In this document: in pieces, positions 26,695-35,232 of the stretch
How positions within the stretch are numbered: position 1 is the stretch's first letter
How the letters are laid out: the number at the start of each line of letters is the position of its first letter
Source of the DNA: Variovorax atrisoli 110B
GTDB taxonomy: Bacteria; Pseudomonadota; Gammaproteobacteria; Burkholderiales; Burkholderiaceae_C
DNA length: 64,000 nt
Assembly: GCF_000382045.1 (NCBI RefSeq)
Contig: NZ_KB907455.1
Span: 248,001 to 312,000, forward strand
Direction: 5' to 3'
Translations under genes and position numbers: made by a program
The notes under the pieces: generated by a model
What the model was told of the DNA's origin: nothing
What the model saw: only the letters and a program-made list of their open reading frames with translations
Databases searched by the model: none

Positions 26695-27342
26695 ATGAAA
26701 CGTCGTGACTTTTCGCTGGCCGCCACCTCGCTCGGGCTGCTGTCCCTGGGCGTCAACCCGGCCCACGCCCAGGCGCGTGTGCCCAAGGCCGGCTCCGAGT
26801 ACCTGGTGCTCGACAAGCGCGTGCCGGTCGACGCGCCCGCCGGCAAGGTCGAGGTGGTCGAGTTCTTCTCGTACAACTGCCCGCACTGCAACGACTTCGA
26901 GCCGTCGCTGGAGGCCTGGCTCAAGACGATCCCGAAGGAAGTCTCCTTCCGCCGCATTCCCGTCCCCTTCGTGGGCAACGACGTCGAGGCCAAGCAGCGC
27001 CTGTATTACACGCTCGAAGCCATGGGCAAGGTCGACGAGTACCAGCCGAAGGTGTTCAACGCGATCCACGCGCAGCGCCAGAACGTGAACGGCGACGCCA
27101 ACATCATCGCCTGGGCCACCGCCAACGGCCTGGACGCCGCCAAGTTCAAGGAAACCTTCACCTCCTTCGGCGTGGCCAGCAAGGCCAAGCGCGCCTCGCA
27201 GCTGACCGACGCCTACAAGGTGGCGGGCGTGCCGGCGATGGCCGTGGCCGGCCGCTGGTATGTCGACGGCGAGACCGCCGGCAACATGACCAAGGTGCTT
27301 CAGGTCGTGAACTATCTCATCGGCGAGGCCAAGAAGGGCTGA
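26695..27342 (+). CDS. dsbA: Thiol:disulfide interchange protein DsbA
   Basis: 215 residues. Signal peptide MKRRDFSLAATSLGLLSLG ends at AHAQ (about residue 25; a twin-arginine-like RRDF is present). The redox centre is C62-P-H-C65 within FFSYNCPHCNDFEPSL, and the cis-Pro loop is KVAGVPAMAVAGRWYV. It oxidises periplasmic dithiols. GGAG lies 9-12 bp upstream. Followed by a dispersed repeat and a strong terminator. Confidence 0.95.
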   Translation: MKRRDFSLAATSLGLLSLGVNPAHAQARVPKAGSEYLVLDKRVPVDAPAGKVEVVEFFSYNCPHCNDFEPSLEAWLKTIPKEVSFRRIPVPFVGNDVEAKQRLYYTLEAMGKVDEYQPKVFNAIHAQRQNVNGDANIIAWATANGLDAAKFKETFTSFGVASKAKRASQLTDAYKVAGVPAMAVAGRWYVDGETAGNMTKVLQVVNYLIGEAKKG

Positions 27343-27431
27343 CCCCCAGGCTTCGCGCACTTCGTGTCGCGCGCCTTCCCCCTTGCAGGGGGCAACACCG
27401 GCGGCCCGGTGAAGCCGGTTCCGCGGTGTTC
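27343..27431 (+). repeat. Dispersed ~95-bp intergenic repeat, copy A
   Basis: Starts at the dsbA stop codon: ccccaggcttcgcgcacttc, then a gggggcaacacc segment, and ends gaagccggttccgcggtgtt. Same family as copies B-F. Confidence 0.85.
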
Positions 27432-27456
27432 GGGCATGAAGCCGGGAAGAAAGTCA

Positions 27457-27479
27457 AGCCCGCCTAGGCGGGCTTTTTC
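27457..27479 (+). terminator. Intrinsic terminator after dsbA
   Basis: Perfect 18-bp palindrome agcccgcctaggcgggct followed by tttttc; placed after repeat copy A and before lptA. Confidence 0.85.
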
Positions 27480-27541
27480 ATCTGTGCGGGCGGGGCAGGA
27501 GCACGCAGCCGCATACAATGCCGAGCAAGTTTCGTGCCTCT

Positions 27542-28258
27542 ATGACATTGCACTCTCACCCCACCACCTCCTTCCTGCGTCGCATCGGCCGGCTGGCCGC
27601 CGGCGCCCTGTTGCTGGCAGGCCTCGCGTCGGGCGCCGTGGCCGAGACCGCCGACCGCTCCAAGCCGATGAACATCGAGTCGGACGCGATGCGCTACGAC
27701 GACCTGAAGCAGACCAGCGTGTTCACCGGCAACGTTCTGGTGACGAAGGGCACGATCATCATCCGCGGCGCGCGGCTGGATGTGCGCCAGGACGCCGAGG
27801 GCTACCAGTACGGCGTGGTCACCGCGGCGCCCGGCAAGCGGGCCTACTACAAGCAGAAGCGCAATGCGCCCGACGAGTGGATCGAGGGCGAGTCGGAAGT
27901 CATCGAGTACGACAGCCGCGCCGACAACGTCAAGTTCATCCGCAACGCCGTCATGCGCCGCCTGCTGGGCGCCACGCCCAACGACGAGAGCCAGGGCGCG
28001 CTGATCGTCTACGACCAGAGCAACGACACCTACACCGTCAACGGCTCGACCGTGCCGCCGAACACCGCCGTCAACGCCTCGGCCCCTGGCGGCCGCGTCC
28101 GGACCATCCTCACTCCCAAGGCCGCCACCGCGCCGGCCCCGGGCGCTCCGGCTCCGGCCGGCGGTGCCAAGGCCCCTGCGCCGGCGCCCACCCCGGCTCC
28201 CGGCGCCGGCCTGCGCCCGAGCACCACGCTCAGTGACCAGGGAGACACGCGCAAGTGA
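27542..28258 (+). CDS. lptA: Lipopolysaccharide transport periplasmic protein LptA
   Basis: 238 residues with a signal peptide (hydrophobic RLAAGALLLAGLASGAVA, cleavage before ETADR). The OstA/LptA jelly-roll repeats are visible: KPMNIESDAMRYDDLKQTSV, FTGNVLVTKGTIIIRGARLD, and YDQSNDTYTVNGS. It bridges LPS from the inner to the outer membrane. A Pro/Ala-rich C-terminal tail (about 50 residues) is longer than usual. Start 27542 chosen over 27518 for a normal signal peptide; tacaat at 27513-27518 could be its -10. lptC is not upstream as it often is. Overlaps lptB (GTGA). Confidence 0.92.
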   Translation: MTLHSHPTTSFLRRIGRLAAGALLLAGLASGAVAETADRSKPMNIESDAMRYDDLKQTSVFTGNVLVTKGTIIIRGARLDVRQDAEGYQYGVVTAAPGKRAYYKQKRNAPDEWIEGESEVIEYDSRADNVKFIRNAVMRRLLGATPNDESQGALIVYDQSNDTYTVNGSTVPPNTAVNASAPGGRVRTILTPKAATAPAPGAPAPAGGAKAPAPAPTPAPGAGLRPSTTLSDQGDTRK

Positions 28259-29049
28259 TCGAATCCGCAGGAACCCAGGACGCCAGCGGCACACCGGGCA
28301 GCCGCCTGGTCGCGCGCGGCCTGAAGAAGAGCTACGGCAGCCGCACCGTCGTGAAGGACGTCTCGCTCGACGTGCAGAAGGGCGAAGTCGTCGGGCTGCT
28401 CGGGCCGAATGGCGCGGGCAAGACCACCTCGTTCTACATGATCGTGGGGCTGGTGCGCGCCGACGCCGGCGACATCTCCATCGACGGCGAGCCGATCGCG
28501 CACATGCCGATCCACCGCCGCGCCCGCATGGGGCTGAGCTACCTGCCGCAGGAAGCCTCGATCTTCCGCAAGCTCACGGTCGAGGAGAACGTGCGCGCCG
28601 TGCTCGAGCTCCAGAGCGAGCCCGACGCGAAAGGCAGGCTGGTTCCCCTGTCGAAGGAGCACATCGAGGAGCGCCTGACCGACCTGCTGGTCGACCTGCG
28701 CGTCGACCACCTGCGCGATTCGCCCGCGATGGCGCTGTCGGGCGGCGAGCGCCGCCGCGTCGAGATTGCGCGCGCCCTGGCCACGCAGCCGCGCTTCATT
28801 CTTCTGGACGAGCCCTTCGCCGGCATCGACCCGATCGCGGTGATCGAGATCCAGCGCATCATCAGCTTCCTGAAGGAGCGCGGCATCGGCGTGCTCATCA
28901 CCGACCACAACGTGCGCGAGACGCTGGGCATCTGCGACCACGCTTTCATCATCAGCGACGGGCACGTGCTGGCACAAGGCACGCCTTCGGAGATCGTCGA
29001 CAACGCTGAGGTACGCAGGGTGTACCTGGGCGAGCACTTCCGGATGTGA
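28255..29049 (+). CDS. lptB: LPS export ABC ATPase LptB
   Basis: 264 residues with a GTG start overlapping the lptA stop. Walker A GLLGPNGAGKTTSFYMIVGL, Q-loop SYLPQEASIFRKL, signature LSGGERRRVEIARALA, Walker B FILLDEPFAGIDP, H-loop ITDHNVRETL. Energises LPS extraction by LptFG. Slightly longer than E. coli LptB owing to an N-terminal extension (about 18 residues) and an insertion near ESDAKGRL-like residues 118-128. Confidence 0.96.
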   Translation: MIESAGTQDASGTPGSRLVARGLKKSYGSRTVVKDVSLDVQKGEVVGLLGPNGAGKTTSFYMIVGLVRADAGDISIDGEPIAHMPIHRRARMGLSYLPQEASIFRKLTVEENVRAVLELQSEPDAKGRLVPLSKEHIEERLTDLLVDLRVDHLRDSPAMALSGGERRRVEIARALATQPRFILLDEPFAGIDPIAVIEIQRIISFLKERGIGVLITDHNVRETLGICDHAFIISDGHVLAQGTPSEIVDNAEVRRVYLGEHFRM

Positions 29050-29203
29050 TCATGTTGCGAGGGTCAACGGCAAGCGTGATCGCCATGCGCGTGGAGCCCC
29101 TTCGCGAGGGCTGGTGTGCACGGCCGCCCGAAGCGGCCGGCCCGCTCCCGGCAGGGAGCTGGCGTGGCGCGCGGCGTGCTGCCTCGGGGGGAGCCGTCTT
29201 CTC

Positions 29204-30805
29204 ATGAAGCAGGGGTTGTCCCTTCGCGTTTCGCAGCACCTGGCGCTCACGCCGCAGCTGCAGCAGTCGATCAGGCTGCTCCAACTCTCCACGCTCGAGC
29301 TGAGCCAGGAAGTGGAGCAGATGCTCGACGAGAACCCGTTCCTGGAGCGCACCGCCGAGGAGGCCGTGCGCGAGGAATTCGGGCTCGACACCGCCGACGC
29401 GCCGGTCCCTCGAGATGACGGCGGCGATGGCACCGACGGCGAGGGCGACTTCGCCCCCTCGGCCGCGAGCAGCAGCAGCGCGACTTCTTCCACGGAAGGC
29501 ACGGCAGTCGCCGACGCCGACGGCCCCGCCGCCGAGATCGCCGAGCGCGAGCCCGACTGGGAAGGCGACGGCACCGTCGACATGGCGCCCGACGACAGCG
29601 AATGGGGCAGCGACGCGCCCGCGCGCCAGAACAACGCCGGCGACGACGAGCGCGCAGATGCCACCGAGCTCGCGCGCAGCCAGGAGTCGCTGCAGTCCTT
29701 CCTGCACCGCCAGGCACTGAGCCTGCGGCTCAACGAGAGCGACAGCGCCGCGCTGCGCTTCCTCATCGAATCGCTCAACGAGGATGGCTACCTCGAAGAC
29801 TCGCTGCCCGCGCTGGCCTCGGGCCTGGCGGGCGACGACAACGACGAATTCGACGACCTCGTGCACCACTTCCAGGTAGCGCTGGGCCTGCTGCAGAGCC
29901 TGGAGCCTGCCGGCGTCGGCGCGCGCGACCTCGGCGAATGCCTGAGCATCCAGCTGCGCGCCATGGCGAGCGACGACGAGACCGAGGAAGAGGAACTGGT
30001 CCGCAAGACGGCGCTGGCCATCTGCAAGCAGCCCATGGAGCTGCTCGCGCGCCGCGACTTCAAGCGCCTGGCCACGCTCACCCGCAGCAGCGAGGAGCTG
30101 GTGCGCTCGGCGCTGCAGGTCATCGCGCGGCTGGAGCCCAAGCCGGGCCGGCGCTTCGTCGACGTGGAGCGCAACGTCATCGTGCCCGACGTGATCGTCA
30201 CCAAGACCGGCCGCGGCACCAACGTGAAGTTCCGCGTGATGCTCAACCCCGACGTGATGCCGCGCCTGCGCGTGCACGACATCTATGCCGGCGCGCTGAA
30301 GTCGCACAAGGGCGAGGGCAGCCAGGCGCTGTCGCAGCGGCTGCAGGAGGCGCGCTGGTTCATCAAGAACATCCAGCAGCGCTTCGACACCATCCTGCGC
30401 GTGAGCAACGCCATCGTCGAGCGGCAGAAGAGCTACTTCGTGCACGGCGAACTCGCCATGCGCCCGCTGGTGCTGCGCGAGATCGCCGACGAGCTGGGCC
30501 TGCACGAATCGACCATCTCGCGCGTGACCACCGCCAAGTACATGGCCACGCCCTTCGGCACGGTCGAGCTCAAGTACTTCTTCGGCTCGGCGCTCGGCAC
30601 CGAGACCGGCGGCAACGCGTCGAGCACCGCGGTGCGCGCGCTCATCAAGCAGTTCGTCGGCTCCGAGAGCGTGAAGAAGCCGCTGTCGGACAGCCAGATC
30701 TCCGAGATGCTGAAGGAGCAGGGCATCGAGTGCGCGCGCCGCACCGTCGCCAAGTACCGCGAGGCGCTGCGCATCGCGCCCGCCAACCTGCGCAAAGCCT
30801 TGTAA
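29204..30805 (+). CDS. rpoN: RNA polymerase sigma-54 factor
   Basis: 533 residues. Region I: MKQGLSLRVSQHLALTPQLQ and QSIRLLQLSTLELSQEVEQM. Region II is a long acidic Ser/Asp/Glu-rich stretch (residues about 65-165). Region III ends with the -24 binding RpoN box ARRTVAKYREA at residues 511-521. Start at 29204 chosen because residues upstream in frame are unlike the family. The 154-bp gap after lptB is rich in GC palindromes. The usual downstream hpf and PTS genes are absent; a phospholipase D gene follows instead. Confidence 0.97.
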   Translation: MKQGLSLRVSQHLALTPQLQQSIRLLQLSTLELSQEVEQMLDENPFLERTAEEAVREEFGLDTADAPVPRDDGGDGTDGEGDFAPSAASSSSATSSTEGTAVADADGPAAEIAEREPDWEGDGTVDMAPDDSEWGSDAPARQNNAGDDERADATELARSQESLQSFLHRQALSLRLNESDSAALRFLIESLNEDGYLEDSLPALASGLAGDDNDEFDDLVHHFQVALGLLQSLEPAGVGARDLGECLSIQLRAMASDDETEEEELVRKTALAICKQPMELLARRDFKRLATLTRSSEELVRSALQVIARLEPKPGRRFVDVERNVIVPDVIVTKTGRGTNVKFRVMLNPDVMPRLRVHDIYAGALKSHKGEGSQALSQRLQEARWFIKNIQQRFDTILRVSNAIVERQKSYFVHGELAMRPLVLREIADELGLHESTISRVTTAKYMATPFGTVELKYFFGSALGTETGGNASSTAVRALIKQFVGSESVKKPLSDSQISEMLKEQGIECARRTVAKYREALRIAPANLRKAL

Positions 30806-30810
30806 CTGGC

Positions 30811-30906
30811 ACACCCCCAGGCTATGCGCACTTCGTGTCGCTTCGCCAACCCCCTTGCAGGGGGCAACACCTGCGGACCGGCGGAGCCGGTTCCGCGGTG
30901 TTCCTG
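30811..30906 (+). repeat. Dispersed ~95-bp intergenic repeat, copy B
   Basis: Reference copy: acccccaggctatgcgcact, then tcgtgtcgcttcgccaaccc, ccttgcagggggcaacacct, gcggaccggcggagccggtt and ccgcggtgttcctgg. It contains an internal stem (cccccttgcaggggg) and a second one (ccggcggagccgg). It starts 5 bp after rpoN and runs into the next gene's possible N-terminus. Confidence 0.88.
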
Positions 30907-32503
30907 GAATGGGCTCGCGTGGCGTTGGACGGTGGCTGCGGTGTTTGCCCTGCTCGTGCTGCTTGTCACGGGCTGCGCCACGCTGCCCGACGAGGCCCCG
31001 CGCCCGCCCACCAAGACCATCGCCGTCTCGGCCGACACGGCGCTCGGCAGGATCGCGCTGGCCTCCCAGCCCGACCCCGACCTGAGCGGCTTCCGCCTGA
31101 TGCCCGGCGGCGACTTCGCCTTCGACACCCGCATCCAGCTCGCGCGCCGCGCGCAGCGCACGCTGGACGTGCAGTACTACCAGATCGAGAACGACGAGAC
31201 CGGCCGCTACCTGCTGCGCACCCTGCGCGACGCCGCCCAGCGCGGGGTGCGCGTGCGGCTCTTGATGGACGACCTCTACACCTCCGGCGAGGACGAGCTG
31301 CTGCTGGGCCTGGCCGCCACGCCCAACGTGGAGCTGCGCCTGTTCAACCCTTTCCCGGCAGGCCGCGGCAGCCTGCTGAAGCGCTTCACCGCCTCGCTCT
31401 TCGACTTCAGCCGCGTCAACCGCCGCATGCACAACAAGCTGTTCATCGCCGATGGCGCGATGGCCGTGGCGGGCGGGCGCAACATTGGCAACCAGTACTT
31501 CAGGCGCACCTCGGGCGAGAACTTCATCGACCTCGACACCTTCGTCACCGGCGCGCTGGTCCCGCGCCTGGGCAGCCTGTTCGACCAGTACTGGAACAGC
31601 GTCTACGTGCGGCCTATCCAGTCGGTGGTGGGCAGCAGCCTCTCGCGCGAGGAGCTTCAGCAGCGCTTCGAGCTCGCCACCGGCCCTGAGACCACGCCCC
31701 CGCCGCCCAAGCCCGCCCCCAACGACCTGCTGGGCTACAGCCCGATGGCCGAGGACCTGGACGCCGGCAAGCTCGGCCTGATCTGGACCACCGCCGAAGC
31801 CTATGCTGATTCGCCCGAGCGCGTGATCGGTAAGACCGCCTCGTATGGCGGCGTGCCGCTGCTGGACGTCGACAGCGTGCGCTACAACGTGGTCGAGCAG
31901 ATGCGGCGCGCGCGTTCGGAAGTGACGATCGTCTCGCCCTACCTGATCCCCGGCGCCTCGGGGCTGGAGGTGATGCGCGAGATCCGAGGGCGCAACGTGA
32001 AGATCAGCGTGGTCACCAACTCGCTCGCCGCCACCGACGAGCCGCTGGTGCACACCGCCTACCGCCGCTACCGGCCCGACATGCTCAAGCTGGGCGCCGA
32101 CCTCTACGAACTGAGCACCAACCGCACCCGCAGCAGCGTGAGGCTGGGCCTCTTCGGCACCTCGGTGGGCAGGCTGCATGCCAAGTCGGCGGTGATCGAC
32201 CGGCGCATTCTCTTCGTCGGCTCGATGAACTTCGACCCGCGCTCGGAAACGCACAACACCGAGATCGGCCTTTTCATCCGCAGCCCCGAGATGGCCCAGC
32301 AGGCGCTGAAGCTCATCGACGTGCTCAAGCAGCAGGGCGCCTATAGGCTGCGCTTCGCCGAGGGCAGCAACGAGTCGCGCATCGAATGGGTCAGCGACGA
32401 TGCGGGCAAGCTCACGGTGCTGACCGAGGAGCCCGATTCCCGCTTCTGGGACCGGACCATGCTCGAGATACTGGCCCCGCTGACGCCGGAGAGCCTCCTG
32501 TAG
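30824..32503 (+). CDS. Phospholipase D family protein, ClsC-like
   Basis: Up to 559 residues. Two HKD motifs, HNKLFIADGAMAVAGGRN and HAKSAVIDRRILFVGSMNFD, make it a PLD-fold enzyme, probably cardiolipin-synthase-like or a phosphodiesterase. A hydrophobic stretch with lipobox-like LLVTGCAT suggests a lipoprotein. The start is uncertain: the ATG at 30824 lies inside repeat copy B, so the first ~28 residues would be repeat-encoded; in-frame GTG codons at 30932 and 30941 give a shorter signal without an N-terminal charge. Monocistronic. Confidence 0.85.
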   Translation: MRTSCRFANPLAGGNTCGPAEPVPRCSWNGLAWRWTVAAVFALLVLLVTGCATLPDEAPRPPTKTIAVSADTALGRIALASQPDPDLSGFRLMPGGDFAFDTRIQLARRAQRTLDVQYYQIENDETGRYLLRTLRDAAQRGVRVRLLMDDLYTSGEDELLLGLAATPNVELRLFNPFPAGRGSLLKRFTASLFDFSRVNRRMHNKLFIADGAMAVAGGRNIGNQYFRRTSGENFIDLDTFVTGALVPRLGSLFDQYWNSVYVRPIQSVVGSSLSREELQQRFELATGPETTPPPPKPAPNDLLGYSPMAEDLDAGKLGLIWTTAEAYADSPERVIGKTASYGGVPLLDVDSVRYNVVEQMRRARSEVTIVSPYLIPGASGLEVMREIRGRNVKISVVTNSLAATDEPLVHTAYRRYRPDMLKLGADLYELSTNRTRSSVRLGLFGTSVGRLHAKSAVIDRRILFVGSMNFDPRSETHNTEIGLFIRSPEMAQQALKLIDVLKQQGAYRLRFAEGSNESRIEWVSDDAGKLTVLTEEPDSRFWDRTMLEILAPLTPESLL

Positions 32504-32513
32504 CCGCGCAGCC

Positions 32514-33161
32514 TCAGGTGCCGCGCACGGCCGACCACACGAGCCGCAGGCCCAGCAGTCCCATCACGCCGCCTGCCGCCCGGTCGATCCAGACCTTGTA
32601 GCGCAGGTAGGCCGAACGCGGCGCCGCCGACGAGAGCGCCAGCGCCACGATCGAATACCAGCCCGCCTCGATGCAGAAGATGACCGCCGGCACGGCGAGC
32701 GCCAGCACCAGCGGCACCTCGCGCGGCAGGAAGGCCGCGAAGATGCTCGCGTAGACCACGGCGGTCTTCGGGTTGCTCACCTGCGTGGCCAGGCCCAGCA
32801 GGAAGGTGCGCCTGCCGCGTCCCTGCAGGCGCTGCGCCGGATCGCCGGCCTCCTGCGCCACGGCCAGCGGCTGCCGCGCGCCGCGCCAGATGCGCACGCC
32901 CAGGTACACGAGGTACGCTCCGCCGAGCCCCTTGATCGCCAGGTAGAGCGCCGGCACCGCGAGGAACGCCGCCTGCAGCCCCGCCAGCGCCGCGATCGCG
33001 AAGACCAGCCCGCCCGCGCCCATGCCGAGCGCGGCGGCGAGGCCGTCGGCGCGCGAGGTCACCGCGGTGCGTGCCACCATCACGAAGCTGGGGCCCGGGC
33101 TCATCGCGCCCACGGTCATGGCGCCGGCGATGCCGAGCAGGGCGAGGGTGGTGTCGATCAT
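32514..33161 (-). CDS. LysE/RhtB family exporter
   Basis: 215 residues, about six membrane helices. GAMTVGAMSPGPSFVMVARTA (residues 12-32) is the family's P-G-P motif, followed by KGLGGAYLVYLGVRIWRGA and VSNPKTAVVYASIFAAFLP. Exports an amino acid such as threonine or homoserine; exact substrate unknown. Converges with the phospholipase D gene, 10 bp apart. Confidence 0.92.
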   Translation of the reverse strand: MIDTTLALLGIAGAMTVGAMSPGPSFVMVARTAVTSRADGLAAALGMGAGGLVFAIAALAGLQAAFLAVPALYLAIKGLGGAYLVYLGVRIWRGARQPLAVAQEAGDPAQRLQGRGRRTFLLGLATQVSNPKTAVVYASIFAAFLPREVPLVLALAVPAVIFCIEAGWYSIVALALSSAAPRSAYLRYKVWIDRAAGGVMGLLGLRLVWSAVRGT

Positions 33162-33210
33162 GGCCGTGTCTCCTTCTTTTCGTTCTGCTTCTTCGTACGG
33201 CGCGAGGCCG

Positions 33211-33858
33211 TCACTGCACGTTGACCGCCTCGACCTGCACCAGCAGCTTCACCTTGTTCTCGAAGCCGAAGTTCAGGCCCCAGGTGATGCCCCAGTCGCT
33301 GCGCTCCACGGTGGTCTCGAAGTCGCCGCCGCACACCTGGCGGTTGATCAGCGGGCTCAGGTAGCAGTTGAAGCGCACGGCCTTCAGCGTCACCGGGCGG
33401 GTCTGGCCCATCAGCGTGAGCCTGCCGGGCACGTCGACCACCTTGTCGCCGGAGAAGTCGATGCGGTCGGCCACGAAGCGGCCGGTCGGAAACTCGGCCA
33501 CGTTGAAGAAGTCCTTGCTCTGCACGTGTCGGTTGAGCAGGTCGACGCCGGTGTTGATGGAGCTGATGTCCATCGTGATGTCGACCTTGCCGCTGGTGCC
33601 GGTGCCGTCGATCTGCACCGAGCCGTCCTTGGTGCTGAAGCGGCCGCGGTTGGTGGTGGTGCCGTAGTGGCCCATCTCGTACATGACGAAGGTGTGGGTC
33701 GGGTCGATCACGTAGTTGGCGTTCCTGGCCGGACCGCCTGCGGGCTTGGCGGCGGCGGCCGGCGCGAATTCCGATGGCAGCTGCACTTGTTGTTGTGCGT
33801 TGGCGATGCCGGTGAATGCGGCGGCCGACAGGGCCGCGGCGAGGAGGAGCTTTTTCAT
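33211..33858 (-). CDS. YceI family periplasmic protein 1
   Basis: 215 residues; signal peptide MKKLLLAAALSAAAFTGIANA. YceI lipocalin-like fold that binds polyisoprenoids: NYVIDPTHTFVMYEMGHYGT, RGRFSTKDGSVQIDGTG, VDITMDISSINTGVDLLNRH and FNVAEFPTGRFVADR. Start moved from an upstream Met to MKKLLL for the signal peptide. Followed by a second YceI gene upstream on the same strand (79 bp gap) and cytochrome b561, suggesting one operon. Confidence 0.92.
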   Translation of the reverse strand: MKKLLLAAALSAAAFTGIANAQQQVQLPSEFAPAAAAKPAGGPARNANYVIDPTHTFVMYEMGHYGTTTNRGRFSTKDGSVQIDGTGTSGKVDITMDISSINTGVDLLNRHVQSKDFFNVAEFPTGRFVADRIDFSGDKVVDVPGRLTLMGQTRPVTLKAVRFNCYLSPLINRQVCGGDFETTVERSDWGITWGLNFGFENKVKLLVQVEAVNVQ

Positions 33859-33937
33859 GGCGTTGTCTGTCTGAGTCATGAAAGAGAGGAAAGAAGAAAT
33901 CCGGAATGTCCGCGCGAGGAAGGATGGGGCTGCGGCT

Positions 33938-34555
33938 TCACGGCGGCCCGAGCCCCGAGAGGGTGAACCTGAAGCGCACCTGCACCTCGTTGCCGACCAC
34001 CGAGGTGTCGGTCCATTCGCCTTCGCCCACCTTGTAGTCGAGCCGCTGGATCGTAAGGCTTCCGGTGGCCACCGAGTAGTTGCTCCCCGGCGCCGGCGCG
34101 ATGCTGACCGGCACCGTCACCTGCCTGGCGACGCCCTTGATGGTGAGCTTGCCCGCCATCTCGAACCTGCCTTCGCCCAGCGCCTTGATGGCGCTCGACT
34201 GGAAGCTCGCCTGCGGAAAGTGCGCGGCGTCGAACCAGGGCTGCTTGGGCAGCTCGGCGTCGCTCATCGGCACGCCGAAACCGGCGCTGGCGGTGTCGAT
34301 CTGCAGCGCGACGCTGCCGCCATCGGGCTTCTTCGGGTCGAAGGCCACCTGCGCGTCGAACTTCCTGAAGCTGCCTTCCACGGGCACGCCCATCTGCCTG
34401 GTGACGAACACGATCTGGCTCTTGTCGGCGACCAGCTTCGCGGCGGGGGGCGCGGCCGGGCCGGCGCCGGCCGGCAATGCCGCCACAAGCGCCAGCAGCG
34501 GGGGAAGAAGCCGCGAAAGACCGCGGCAAAGAAGGCGGGAAGGAAGTGAGTTCAT
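33938..34555 (-). CDS. YceI family periplasmic protein 2
   Basis: 205 residues; N-terminal hydrophobic signal (LLPPLLALVAALPAGAGPA). Core: KLVADKSQIVFVTRQMGVPV, EGSFRKFDAQVAFDPKKPDG, and WFDAAHFPQASFQSS. Diverged from YceI 1, so not a recent duplicate. Its start overlaps the stop of the cytochrome b561 gene (ATGA), so it is translationally coupled to that membrane protein. Confidence 0.9.
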   Translation of the reverse strand: MNSLPSRLLCRGLSRLLPPLLALVAALPAGAGPAAPPAAKLVADKSQIVFVTRQMGVPVEGSFRKFDAQVAFDPKKPDGGSVALQIDTASAGFGVPMSDAELPKQPWFDAAHFPQASFQSSAIKALGEGRFEMAGKLTIKGVARQVTVPVSIAPAPGSNYSVATGSLTIQRLDYKVGEGEWTDTSVVGNEVQVRFRFTLSGLGPP

Positions 34556-35148
34556 GATCCGGCAGATTCCTGTCGTGGCCCCGGCCACATCCGTTTGAGC
34601 AGACCGTCGCGGTCGATCCAGTGGTGCTTGAGCGCCGCCGCCACGTGCAGCAGCGTGATGCCCGCGAGCGCGAAGGCGCAGTTGCGATGCAGCGGCTGCA
34701 GCACCGCCTCGGCAAGATCGTGATCGACGGCCATGAAGTCGGGCAGCGCCAGCACCCCGAACCACGAGACCGGCATGCCCATGGCCGAGCTGTAGGCCCA
34801 TCCGGACAGCGGCACGGCGAAGAACAGCAGGTACATCAGCGTGTGGCTGATCCGAGAGCCGGCCTTCTGCAGGCCCGGCATGTCCGCCGGCAGCGCGGGC
34901 GGCCGGTGCCCGAGCCGCCACAGCAGCCGCAGCGCCGACAGCGCGAGGATGGTCACGCCCGCCCACTTGTGCCAGTTGTAGACCTTCAGCCGCAGCGGCG
35001 AGAACGGCAGTCCCGTCATGTAGAGCCCCACGCCGAAGGAACCGACGATCAATACAGCCAGCAGCCAGTGCAGCGCGATCGCGAACGGGTCGTAGCGCAG
35101 GCGGGGCGCACCGGCGGCAGGAGAGGGGGCGGGCATGTCGGTGGACAT
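34552..35148 (-). CDS. Cytochrome b561 family protein
   Basis: About 198 residues, four TM helices. RYDPFAIALHWLLAVLIVGS, KVYNWHKWAGVTILALSALR, SHTLMYLLFFAVPLSGWAYS and LHRNCAFALAGITLLHVAAA supply the heme-ligating histidines of di-heme b561 proteins. Likely moves electrons from ubiquinol or another donor across the inner membrane. Pairing with YceI is known from E. coli yceJ-yceI. Start could also be at 35193 or 35136. Confidence 0.9.
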   Translation of the reverse strand: MSTDMPAPSPAAGAPRLRYDPFAIALHWLLAVLIVGSFGVGLYMTGLPFSPLRLKVYNWHKWAGVTILALSALRLLWRLGHRPPALPADMPGLQKAGSRISHTLMYLLFFAVPLSGWAYSSAMGMPVSWFGVLALPDFMAVDHDLAEAVLQPLHRNCAFALAGITLLHVAAALKHHWIDRDGLLKRMWPGPRQESAGS

Positions 35149-35232
35149 CGGGGGCAGGGCGGCAGCCTGTGCGCGGAGCATATCCCGAAGCACGGAGCAC
35201 GCGTTGTGCCAGATCGCACCGCTGCGGCGGCC

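Noticed and set aside
29050..29203. lptB-rpoN gap as another copy of the dispersed repeat
   Set aside because: Rich in GC palindromes, but the characteristic core (cacttcgtgtcgc, gggggcaacacc) is missing in both orientations.
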